A DNA stretch of 9,023 nt. It comes from DAORHV01 sp964434575 (GTDB lineage Bacteria > Patescibacteriota > Gracilibacteria > Peribacterales > Peribacteraceae). A model generated the notes under the pieces. The model saw only the letters and a list, made by a program, of their open reading frames with translations. It was not told where the DNA came from and did not search any database. The stretch spans positions 1 through 9,023 of the forward strand of contig CAYSWB010000034.1 in NCBI GenBank assembly GCA_964434575.1, written 5' to 3'. The position numbers and the translations under genes were made by a program. Of the stretch, positions 1 to 6,655 are shown in pieces. Numbering within the stretch: position 1 is the first letter of the stretch; each line of letters starts with the position of its first letter.

Positions 1-60
1 CAAGAAACTCCCCTGCCGGAGATTTCCACCGGAGAGGCGTGGTGGGGGGTGCTGAAATAA
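1..60 (+). CDS. 3' end of an upstream FG-GAP/SLH-like surface-protein paralog (5' truncated by window)
   Basis: Reading frame 1 gives 19 codons ending in TAA at 58-60. The encoded tail, QETPLPEISTGEAWWGVLK, matches the last residues of the 1312-residue surface protein encoded at 2631-6569, which ends in ...GEAWWGVVR. The first 17 codons are identical at the nucleotide level; only the last two residues differ (LK against VR). The gene is therefore almost certainly another member of the same surface-protein family lying just upstream. Nothing about its N-terminal domains can be seen here. The next gene begins 31 bp after the stop. Only the tail is visible, so the extent of paralogy is inferred. 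Confidence 0.85.
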   Translation, partial: QETPLPEISTGEAWWGVLK

Positions 61-76
61 ACGATTTCCTTCTCCG

Positions 77-85
77 TGATACCAT
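77..85 (+). promoter_or_regulatory. Extended -10 promoter of the ATPase gene, predicting a leaderless mRNA
   Basis: TG (77-78), one spacer base, then TACCAT (80-85), which matches the TATAAT consensus at positions 1, 2, 5 and 6. Six bases separate it from the GTG start at 92, so transcription would begin at or within a base of the start codon. No convincing -35 element is seen, as is common for extended -10 promoters. No Shine-Dalgarno sequence precedes the GTG, and a TGA at 77-79 in the same frame closes the reading frame upstream. The hexamer is imperfect; the identical geometry at the next gene strengthens the call. Confidence 0.55.
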
Positions 86-91
86 AGAACC

Positions 92-2578
92 GTGCAGACC
101 ATTCTCATTCTCATCGGCACCGTCGCGGCACTGGTGCTTGGCGTGCGTCACGCACTGAAGATGATGCGCAGGAAGGAGGACCGCAGACGCGAAAAACAAT
201 TGGCATTCCTGCAGATCCTGATGCCGAAAAAGGAGGGTAAGGAAGATAAGGAGCAGGAATCCGAGCAGTTCTCGACCGGCAAAGACTTCAAGGAAGTGCT
301 GGGCGTGATGGACCACTTGTACCAGACCATCGGAAGCCTGGCCGAGACCAGTATCCAGCGTCACTGGAAAGGATCGCCATTCATCTCCGTGGAATACGCC
401 GCGCTGGCGGGCGAAATCCTGATCTTCGTCGTCGCGCCGCGCAAGGTGACGCCGATCATCGAGAAGCAGATCACGTCGTTCTACCCCGACGCCGTCATCG
501 ACGAGGTGGAGGACTACAATATCTTCACCAAAAACTCCGTCACGTCGTCCACGTACCTGGTGCCGTCCAAGAGCTTCGTCTACCCGTTCAAGACGTACCA
601 GCACCTCAAGTCCGACCCGTTCAACGCCATCACCAATGCGTTTTCCAAACTGAGCAAGAACGAAGGCGCCGCTGTGCAGGTCGTCATCCGCCCGCAGCTG
701 CCCAAGTGGCAGGCGAAAGTCCAGAAGGAAGCCCAGAAGCTGCTGAACCCCAAGAAATCGAGTGGCTTCGTATGGTGGAACCCGCTGTCGTGGGCCAGCA
801 TGCTGTTCGACATGTTCACGTCCAGCGACGGCAAGGACCAGTTCGCCAAAGAGAGCTCCAGCGGCGAGCGCATCACGCAGATGGTCGAAGAGATGAGCAA
901 GGCCATGGACGAGAAGGCCAACTCGCCGGGTTTCAGCGCCGTCATCCGCATCGTAGCGTCGGCCGAGACGCAGGACCGCAGCAACATGCTGCTGGACACC
1001 ATCGTCGGCAGCTTCTCGCAGTTCAACGACGTGCGCGGCAACAGCTTCACACGCACGCGCTACCACTCAAACATCAACCTGATCTACCGCTTCATCCGCC
1101 GCAACCCCAGCCGCCCGCTGTGGCAGCGCTGGTTCACCAAGAAGATGCTGCTCGGCACCGGCGAACTGGCCAGCTTGTTCCACTTCCCGAACATCAAGTA
1201 CAACAAGGTTTCGACGATCAAGTGGCAGAGCTTCAAGATCGCCCCGGTGCCCAAGAACATCCCCGAAGAAGGCCTGTTTCTGGGCTACAACACCTACCGC
1301 GGCGAACGGAAGAAGGTCTTCATGAAGAACGAGGACCGCTTCCGCCATTTCTACGTCATCGGCCAGACGGGTACCGGCAAGTCGTCAGTCATCCAGCTGA
1401 TGGCCCGCCAGGATTTCCACAAGAAGAACGGCATCTGCGTGGTCGACCCGCACGGCTCGCTGATCGAGGACTTGTTCCCGTACATCCCGCGCGAGCGCGC
1501 CGACGACGTGATTTACTTCAACCCGGCCGACATGGGCCGCCCGATGGGCCTGAACATGCTGGAAGGCAAGAACGACGAGGAGCGTGACCTTATCGCGCTG
1601 GACGCCATGAACATGATGGTGAAGATGTTCGGCGAAGAGATCTTCGGCCCCCGCATCCAGGACTACTTCCGCAACGGTTGTCTGACGCTGATGGCCGACG
1701 AGGACGAAGGCGGCGCCATCACCGACCTGGTGCGCCTGTTCACCGACGACGAATGGGGCAAGTACAAGGTGGCGAAAGTGAAGAATCCGATCGTAAAATC
1801 GTTCTGGGACAAGCAGATGGCCTCCACCGGCCAGCGCGAGAAGCAGGAAATGATCCCCTACTTCGCCGCCAAGTTCGGCCAGTTCACGACCAACACCCTC
1901 ATCCGCAACATCGTGGGCCAGGTGAAGAGCTCGTTCGACTTCCAGGAGGTCATGGACGGCCAGAAGATCATCCTGATGAACCTGTCGAAAGGTCTTATCG
2001 GCGACGTGAACAGCAAGTTGCTGGGTATGATCATCGTCAACAAGATCCAGGTGGCCGCCATGCGCCGTCAGCGCCAGGAAAGCAAGTCGCGCAAGGACTT
2101 CTTCCTGTACATCGACGAATTCCAGAACTACGTGACCGACTCGATCGAATCCATCCTGTCCGAGGCCCGCAAGTACCGCCTTGGCCTCGTGATCGCCCAC
2201 CAGTACTTGGACCAGCTGGAAAAGGACAGCAAACTGTCGGGCAGCGTGAATCTCAAGAGCGCCGTATTCGGCAACGTCGGCACCATGATGCTGTATAAGA
2301 TCGGCCCGCAGGACGCCGAGTTCTGCGCCAAGGAACTCGCGCCGGTATTCAGCGAGCAGGACCTGGTGAACCTGGACAACTTCAAGGCCTGCATCAAGCT
2401 GAGCATCGACGGCCAGCCGTCGCGCCCGTTCTCCATGGAAGTGCCCAAGCCGTGGCTGGAAACCACGTACGCCAAGGACACCAAAGCCGTGGAAGCCTAC
2501 AAACAGCTGTCGCGACTGAAGTACGGCCGCGACAAGGAATTCGTCGACCGCGAAATCATCCGCCGCATCGGCGCCTGA
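92..2578 (+). CDS. Membrane-anchored TraG/TraD (VirD4)-like P-loop ATPase, type IV secretion coupling-protein type
   Basis: The 828-residue protein starts at GTG 92, the only reasonable start after an in-frame TGA at 77. Residues 2-20 form one hydrophobic helix followed by a basic cytoplasmic stretch. An N-terminal region of about 400 residues of unclear function follows, with an aromatic segment (WWNPLSW, about 227-233) that may touch the membrane. The motor domain shows Walker A GQTGTGKS (424-431), VVDPHG (450-455), FGPR (518-521), Walker B FFLYIDEF (670-677) and the glutamine motif AHQYLDQL (702-708). These are marks of hexameric DNA-pumping ATPases of the TraD/VirD4/HerA group, which couple DNA to a secretion channel at the cytoplasmic membrane. 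Most VirD4 proteins have two N-terminal membrane helices; this has one, as I recall for Patescibacteria homologs. No relaxase or other channel genes are in the window, so a role in conjugation, DNA uptake or another export process is undecided. It sits between surface-protein paralogs with its own promoter. Confidence 0.88.
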   Translation: MQTILILIGTVAALVLGVRHALKMMRRKEDRRREKQLAFLQILMPKKEGKEDKEQESEQFSTGKDFKEVLGVMDHLYQTIGSLAETSIQRHWKGSPFISVEYAALAGEILIFVVAPRKVTPIIEKQITSFYPDAVIDEVEDYNIFTKNSVTSSTYLVPSKSFVYPFKTYQHLKSDPFNAITNAFSKLSKNEGAAVQVVIRPQLPKWQAKVQKEAQKLLNPKKSSGFVWWNPLSWASMLFDMFTSSDGKDQFAKESSSGERITQMVEEMSKAMDEKANSPGFSAVIRIVASAETQDRSNMLLDTIVGSFSQFNDVRGNSFTRTRYHSNINLIYRFIRRNPSRPLWQRWFTKKMLLGTGELASLFHFPNIKYNKVSTIKWQSFKIAPVPKNIPEEGLFLGYNTYRGERKKVFMKNEDRFRHFYVIGQTGTGKSSVIQLMARQDFHKKNGICVVDPHGSLIEDLFPYIPRERADDVIYFNPADMGRPMGLNMLEGKNDEERDLIALDAMNMMVKMFGEEIFGPRIQDYFRNGCLTLMADEDEGGAITDLVRLFTDDEWGKYKVAKVKNPIVKSFWDKQMASTGQREKQEMIPYFAAKFGQFTTNTLIRNIVGQVKSSFDFQEVMDGQKIILMNLSKGLIGDVNSKLLGMIIVNKIQVAAMRRQRQESKSRKDFFLYIDEFQNYVTDSIESILSEARKYRLGLVIAHQYLDQLEKDSKLSGSVNLKSAVFGNVGTMMLYKIGPQDAEFCAKELAPVFSEQDLVNLDNFKACIKLSIDGQPSRPFSMEVPKPWLETTYAKDTKAVEAYKQLSRLKYGRDKEFVDREIIRRIGA

Positions 2579-2595
2579 TTTTTGGCTTCCAGAGG

Positions 2596-2624
2596 GTGCA
2601 AAGAGTGCTTTTTTATGGTATAAT
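2596..2624 (+). promoter_or_regulatory. Strong extended -10 promoter of the 1312-residue surface protein gene, predicting a leaderless mRNA
   Basis: A perfect TATAAT lies at 2619-2624, preceded by TG at 2616-2617 with one spacer base, which is the full extended -10. A weak -35 candidate, GTGCAA, lies at 2596-2601 with a 17-bp spacer (3 of 6 matches). The ATG at 2631 is six bases after the hexamer, so the predicted transcription start coincides with the start codon. GGGGAG (2625-2630) abuts the ATG with zero spacing, so it cannot act as a normal ribosome binding site, and it would lie upstream of the predicted transcript anyway. Confidence 0.8.
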
Positions 2625-2630
2625 GGGGAG

Positions 2631-2693
2631 ATGCGATTGAAGCGCTTCCTCATCGTTGCCGGCGTCATGGTGTGCGCCGCCGTGGCATATGCC
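2631..2693 (+). other. Sec signal peptide coding region
   Basis: Codons 1-21 encode a basic start (MRLKR), a hydrophobic core (FLIVAGVMVCAAV) and an AYA motif just before the predicted cut between residues 21 and 22. The cysteine at residue 15 is preceded by VMV, which does not fit a lipobox, so signal peptidase I cleavage is expected rather than lipoprotein processing. Confidence 0.8.
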
Positions 2694-5600
2694 GCGCTGC
2701 CCCCCGGCTTTTCGCTCACGGGTACCACCGGGGAAGTAAAGAACACCATCGATGTGGTGATCTTCGACGCGGACAATGACGGGGACATGGACCACGCGGC
2801 CATCAACTACGACACCACGAATACCTGGACGCTGGACATGTACCTGAACAATGGCGGCGACGCGGGATTCAGCGCAAGCACGTTCGGAAGTGCGCTGGGG
2901 GCCACGGGCGTTTCGGCCGGCGACGTGGATTTGGACGGAGACGTGGATTTGGTGGTTACGCGCAACTTCGGCAGCGCGAACGTATCGCTGTACAAAAACG
3001 ACGGCACGGGCACGTCATGGACGCTCACCAACATCGCGATAACGGGCACGCTCGATTCCGAACTGGCCGACGTGGACGGCGACGGCGATGTGGACCTGGT
3101 GCTGGTGAAATCCGGCGGCTACGTGAACGCCGTCATGACGAACGATGGCCAAGGTTCGTTCACCAACATGCTCTCGCCTTTGCCGGCAGCGGTGGATAAC
3201 GGGTTGGCCCCAGCCGACTTCGACGGCGACGGCGACATCGACCTGGCGATGCTGATCGGAGGCGGCACGACGCTCTCGGTGCAAGCCAACAACGGCACCG
3301 GCACATTCGTGCAGATCGAAAGCCAGTTCCTGCCGACGCAGATGACCGCACTGGTCGCCGGCGACATCAACGGCGACGGCATCATCGACATCGTGGGGAC
3401 CGACGGCAACGGAGACTTCTTCGGCTGGCTGAACAACGGAACCGGCGATTTCGCGACCATGTTGGGCCCCTGGTCGTCCACCGTGGACAACCTTGCGCTG
3501 GGCGACGTGGACAACGACGGCGACCTGGACGCCATTCTGGCCGGCAACGCGGGTGTCAGCGAATTCTGGCTGAACAACGGCTTAGGAACCTTCACGTTCC
3601 AGCAGGGCAACGCGCTCGTGACCTGCAGCCGCACGGTGGCTCTGGGCGACATGAACAACGACGGTGACTTGGACTACATCCTGGGCAACGATGCCACGAC
3701 CTGCGATGGCAGCGGCGGGGCAAACGCATACTACGGCAGCAACCAGGAAAGCATCCTGGTAAACGCCGCTCCGACCGCGCCGACGTCGGACTTCAGCGCC
3801 ACGGCATCGGCCAACGCGGTCGCCTTTTCGCCGGTGTACGGCATCATGGGCTTGAACGACGCATCCATCGGCAGCATGGCATGGACCAACCCCACCAACG
3901 TCATCTCCAGCGATAACTTGTACGCGACGAATGACCTGACCGGCGTGGCAACGAGCAACTACCTGGTCATCTCCAGTTTCGGCTTTTCCATCCCCAACGG
4001 AACGGTCATCACCGGCATCGTGGTGGAGATCGAAAAGCGGGCGCAAACGCCCGGCACGACGATCCAGGACGAAAGCGTCCGGCTGCTGAAAGGCGGCGTG
4101 ATTTCGGGCAGCGACAAGGCGTCCGTATCGGACTGGCCCACGGCCGTCGACATGTTGATTCCGTACGGCGGCCCCACCGACCTGTGGGGCCAAACCTGGA
4201 CCGCCACGGATATCAACAGCGGCATCGGCGTGGCGATCGCGGCGGATAAAGCGAGCGGCGCCGGAACCACCACCGCGTACGTGGACAGCGCCAGAATCAC
4301 CGTGTACTACGCCAGCGGCGCGAACATCCTGCTCAGCTGGGGTTCGGGCTCGGACTCGGTCACTCCGACCCGGCAACTGCAGTACCAAACGCGCGTGGGA
4401 ACGGTGGCGGCCGGCCGGGACGTCATTTCGGAAAAATCCGCCAGCCCCACGTATGCCGACCGGCTCATGCCTGCCAACCGCAGTCGTCAGCGGCTCGTGA
4501 GGCGCCTGGCCTGCGACCAAACGTACTACTGGGCCGTGCGCACCGTGGATAACGGATTCCGCGTCGGCGCCGAGTCCGCGGAGCAGACGTTCACCGTGGG
4601 CGCCGACTGCACCGTCGGCGGAGGCGGCGGAACCAGCGGTGGCACCAGCGGCGGAGGCGGCAGCAGCAGCTCGGCCGCGGGCGGAGGGGGCGGCGGATTC
4701 TGGCTGCAGAACCTGCTGCAGGAGGGCGGCAGCGCGGAGACGCCGAAGGGCAAGATCTCGGGACAACTGTTCGTGGACGTGAATGCCAACGGCAAGAAGG
4801 AAAAGGGCGAGCGTGCGGCGTTCGCAGGCGTGCGCGTGGAAGCCACGGGCAAGGATCTGAGCGGAAAGGATGTGACGCAAGCGGTTGCCGTGGGGACCGC
4901 CGGCACATTCGAGATGAGCTTGCCCGCCGGAACATACACGCTCTCCACGGTGGACGTGTCCGGGGCGCTGAACGGCTACGAAGCGACGGGCAAGGCATGG
5001 GAAGTCACCGTGCAGCCCGGCCTGACGGCCGTGGTCGGGTTCGGCTGGCGCAGCGAAAAACTGCTGAGCTACAAGCCGTGCCTGAGCATCGGCGAGGTGG
5101 AGACGGCGCAGGGAACGCTGGCGCAGGGAATCCTGGCCGGCATCCGCACCATCTACGATCAGCCGCTGATGCGGGAGGCGCCGGCCGGACCGCTGGTGAC
5201 CCGCAAGGAGTTCTTCGAGCTGCTGGCCGGCACGCAGTGCCTGAAGCTCGCCAAGACCGGCGACGCCCTGCGCGAAGGATTGCGCGGCGCGGCGAAGGAA
5301 CATGGCTGGGCGCAGGCGACGCTGAAAGACGTGCCGGTGCCGGAAGGACAGACCGAAGGATGGCATGCCAGCGTGTACGCGCTGCTGAGCGCCGGCGTGC
5401 CTGTCGGACGCACGGTGGGTACCGAGCTCGTGGCGGATGCCGGGGCGCCGGTCACCAAGCGCGAAGCCATGGCCATGGTGGCCGCGGCGCTCAAGCTGGA
5501 GCCGAACACGGAAGTGTCATTGCCGCCGGACGGCACCGAGGACGATGCCAAGGCCGGCACGTTCGGCGCGCTGAAGAAAGCCGGCGTGCTGCCGCGCGGG

Positions 5601-6569
5601 TTCGAGAACGCGCTGTCGGGCGGCGTGACGCCGTCCGAGGCCGCCGACCTGCTGGTGAAAGCCTCGTTCGCCGGGGGCAAGCTGACGTTGTCGGCACTGC
5701 CGGATGAAGACCGCTGGGACTACAGCTTCGAGGCGCCGTACCTGGCGGCCGCCGGACAGATCGACCGCCGTCCCTGCATGGTGCAGGAGCCGGAACGGGC
5801 GACGTCGGTGCGGGCGGAGATCCTGCCGAGCGCGCCGGATTTCCTGTTCGAACGGCTGCAGCTCCTGCTGTCGGTCGGCATCGACGACGGCGAGGGCAGG
5901 ACGCGCTGGCTGATCAACGGACGCCCGAGCGAGTACGGGGTGAAAGCCGGCATGATCGGATTGTCGGCGGGCAAGCCGGTGACCTGGCTGGCGCTTGCGG
6001 ACGTGGGACTGAAGTTCACCTGCCACCCGCTGGAAAGCCACCAGGAAGCCGAAAAACGACTCTCGGGCGGCGGCGTGAACATCAGCGGAGGCGGCACGGC
6101 CGAACGCATCTTCGCGCCGGACAGGCTGTTCGGTACCCAAGACGGCTCGAGTTTCGCCTCACGCGTTCTGCACAGCCTGCAGCGCGCGGTCCAGCGCTTC
6201 AACCTGCGTCCGGACACCTTCGCACAGGACATGGCGCTGGAAGAACCTCGCGACTTCAGCTCAACCGTCTCACTCACCGATGCAAGCAGACTCTTGGCTT
6301 CCTACATCCTGTACACGCGCGTGGACGCCGGCGCGATGACGCGGCTGGAAGCGGAAGGGACCTACAATGAATTACGGACGTCGATCCTGCGCGAACTCAC
6401 GGGCCTCGACGAAGGCGAAATGTGGCGCATGGGTAATGCCGGCAACGGCCAGGCGCTGACGTGGGGCCAACTGATCACGGTGCTGAGCGACGTGCTGGGA
6501 CCGGAGCTGCAAGAAACTCCCCTGCCGGAGATTTCCACCGGAGAGGCGTGGTGGGGGGTGGTTCGGTAG
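2631..6569 (+). CDS. Large secreted FG-GAP/VCBS beta-propeller surface protein with Fn3-like, SdrD B-like and SLH-like domains
   Basis: A 1312-residue secreted protein, probably a cell-surface adhesin or S-layer-associated protein. Residues 1-21 are a Sec signal peptide (basic MRLKR, hydrophobic core, AYA before the cut), which fixes the ATG. Seven calcium-loop repeats of the DxDxDGDxD type start at residues 46, 98, 147, 196, 245, 292 and 340, about 49 apart, as in seven-bladed integrin-like propellers. Then: a beta-sandwich (about 388-563), an Fn3-like domain (565-660), a 27-residue Gly/Ser linker (663-689), an SdrD B/Cna-B-like domain (about 707-805, with FVDVNANG), and SLH-like segments around TRKEF (857), TKREAM (942) and TPSEA (1000). 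About 300 C-terminal residues are unrecognised. Paired cysteines (332/358 and 628/660) are shared with the next gene's product. SLH domains usually bind secondary cell-wall polymers; that role here is inferred. The ligand is unknown. The stop is TAG at 6567-6569. Confidence 0.85.
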   Translation: MRLKRFLIVAGVMVCAAVAYAALPPGFSLTGTTGEVKNTIDVVIFDADNDGDMDHAAINYDTTNTWTLDMYLNNGGDAGFSASTFGSALGATGVSAGDVDLDGDVDLVVTRNFGSANVSLYKNDGTGTSWTLTNIAITGTLDSELADVDGDGDVDLVLVKSGGYVNAVMTNDGQGSFTNMLSPLPAAVDNGLAPADFDGDGDIDLAMLIGGGTTLSVQANNGTGTFVQIESQFLPTQMTALVAGDINGDGIIDIVGTDGNGDFFGWLNNGTGDFATMLGPWSSTVDNLALGDVDNDGDLDAILAGNAGVSEFWLNNGLGTFTFQQGNALVTCSRTVALGDMNNDGDLDYILGNDATTCDGSGGANAYYGSNQESILVNAAPTAPTSDFSATASANAVAFSPVYGIMGLNDASIGSMAWTNPTNVISSDNLYATNDLTGVATSNYLVISSFGFSIPNGTVITGIVVEIEKRAQTPGTTIQDESVRLLKGGVISGSDKASVSDWPTAVDMLIPYGGPTDLWGQTWTATDINSGIGVAIAADKASGAGTTTAYVDSARITVYYASGANILLSWGSGSDSVTPTRQLQYQTRVGTVAAGRDVISEKSASPTYADRLMPANRSRQRLVRRLACDQTYYWAVRTVDNGFRVGAESAEQTFTVGADCTVGGGGGTSGGTSGGGGSSSSAAGGGGGGFWLQNLLQEGGSAETPKGKISGQLFVDVNANGKKEKGERAAFAGVRVEATGKDLSGKDVTQAVAVGTAGTFEMSLPAGTYTLSTVDVSGALNGYEATGKAWEVTVQPGLTAVVGFGWRSEKLLSYKPCLSIGEVETAQGTLAQGILAGIRTIYDQPLMREAPAGPLVTRKEFFELLAGTQCLKLAKTGDALREGLRGAAKEHGWAQATLKDVPVPEGQTEGWHASVYALLSAGVPVGRTVGTELVADAGAPVTKREAMAMVAAALKLEPNTEVSLPPDGTEDDAKAGTFGALKKAGVLPRGFENALSGGVTPSEAADLLVKASFAGGKLTLSALPDEDRWDYSFEAPYLAAAGQIDRRPCMVQEPERATSVRAEILPSAPDFLFERLQLLLSVGIDDGEGRTRWLINGRPSEYGVKAGMIGLSAGKPVTWLALADVGLKFTCHPLESHQEAEKRLSGGGVNISGGGTAERIFAPDRLFGTQDGSSFASRVLHSLQRAVQRFNLRPDTFAQDMALEEPRDFSSTVSLTDASRLLASYILYTRVDAGAMTRLEAEGTYNELRTSILRELTGLDEGEMWRMGNAGNGQALTWGQLITVLSDVLGPELQETPLPEISTGEAWWGVVR
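2766..3674 (+). repeat. Seven in-gene FG-GAP/VCBS repeats (about 147-nt period)
   Basis: Seven copies of an aspartate-rich calcium loop begin at bases 2766, 2922, 3069, 3216, 3363, 3504 and 3648. Spacings are 156, 147, 147, 147, 141 and 144 nt. Each copy reads roughly GDVDxDGDxD followed by a hydrophobic strand. The fifth (DINGDGIID, residue 245) lacks one acidic position. The DNA is diverged between copies, so selection is at the protein level and this is not a recent tandem duplication. Confidence 0.85.
4617..4697 (+). repeat. Gly/Ser-rich low-complexity linker
   Basis: Twenty-seven codons of Gly, Ser, Thr and Ala only, built from runs of GGC/GGA and AGC. They separate the propeller/beta-sandwich/Fn3-like half from the SdrD B-like and SLH-like half, and probably act as a flexible hinge. 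The paralog downstream has the same SSSSAA core inside glycine runs. Confidence 0.85.
5199..5670 (+). other. SLH-like segments in the 1312-residue protein
   Basis: Three stretches resemble S-layer homology units. Residue 857 begins TRKEFFELLA. A later DV...W...VYALLSAGV pattern leads into TKREAMAMVAAAL at residue 942. GALKKAGVLPRG leads into TPSEAADLLVKAS at residue 1000. The TRxE/TKxE plus alanine-rich helix and the 'aLxxaGv' helix are the parts that match SLH. The usual ITR and F.DV spacing is imperfect, so the assignment is by pattern. If real, this would be the cell-envelope anchor. Confidence 0.5.
6510..6560 (+). repeat. 51-bp perfect direct repeat, second copy (first copy at 1-51)
   Basis: Bases 6510-6560 are identical to bases 1-51 with no mismatch. 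They encode the last 17 shared residues of two surface-protein paralogs. Identity breaks at base 52/6561, two codons before the stops. The first copy is cut by the window edge, so the true repeat could be longer. The two copies are 6509 bp apart and flank the ATPase gene plus the 1312-residue gene. Confidence 0.95.
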
Positions 6570-6613
6570 AATTTTCGCAGCAGGAAGCCATATTCGCCTG
6601 TAAAAAGGGGGCG

Positions 6614-6627
6614 TTTTCTGGTATACT
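6614..6627 (+). promoter_or_regulatory. Extended -10 promoter of the second large surface-protein gene
   Basis: TG at 6619-6620, one spacer base, then TATACT at 6622-6627 (5 of 6 matches). The 14 bases 6614-6627 match the promoter of the preceding paralog (2611-2624) at 12 positions, TTTTnTGGTATAnT. The predicted transcription start is near 6634, giving a leader of about 22 nt before GTG 6656. That leader is pyrimidine-rich next to the start and has no Shine-Dalgarno match, so this gene differs from the two upstream genes with leaderless geometry. Confidence 0.7.
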
Positions 6628-6655
6628 CAAAGAGAAACCAACTTCCTTTCCGCAC

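Noticed and set aside
706..1587. Open frame of 293 codons on the + strand in another frame of the ATPase gene
   Set aside because: It is Arg/His/Pro/Gln rich with no known motif and lies wholly within the ATPase coding region, so it is a frame shadow.
2576..2578. TGA read as glycine, as in Absconditabacteria/Gracilibacteria
   Set aside because: Reading through would add only about 15 codons across the next promoter with no domain content. The ATPase ends where family members normally do, and no gene has an internal in-frame TGA.
2600..2615. AAAG-AGTG-CTTT followed by Ts as an intrinsic terminator after the ATPase gene
   Set aside because: The stem is only four A/U-rich pairs and would be too weak; the T run is better read as promoter upstream sequence. 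No convincing terminator is seen in any of the three intergenic gaps.
2625..2630. GGGGAG as a Shine-Dalgarno site for the 1312-residue gene
   Set aside because: It touches the ATG with no spacing and lies upstream of the predicted transcription start, so normal pairing with the ribosome is not possible.
2673..2675. Lipoprotein signal at Cys15 of the 1312-residue protein
   Set aside because: The preceding residues are VMV, with no small residue (Gly, Ala or Ser) at -1. An AYA signal peptidase I site follows at residues 19-21.
1385..2806. Open frame of 473 codons on the - strand opposite the ATPase gene
   Set aside because: It lies antisense to a well-supported coding region, starts opposite the next gene and has no recognisable domain. 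Long antisense frames are expected in GC-rich coding DNA.
2766..3674. Regular spacing of about 147 nt as a CRISPR-like or satellite DNA array
   Set aside because: Only the short aspartate-rich motif recurs and it is diverged at the DNA level. The period is coding in one frame and fits FG-GAP/VCBS protein repeats.
3582..5366. Open frame of 594 codons on the - strand opposite the large surface-protein gene
   Set aside because: Its composition (Arg, Ala, Gly, His, Val rich) mirrors the aspartate-rich repeats on the other strand. There is no domain, promoter or signal, so it is a shadow frame.
6581..6600. CAGG...CCTG inverted repeat between the two surface-protein genes as a terminator
   Set aside because: Only four paired bases with a 12-base loop and no T run follow it.
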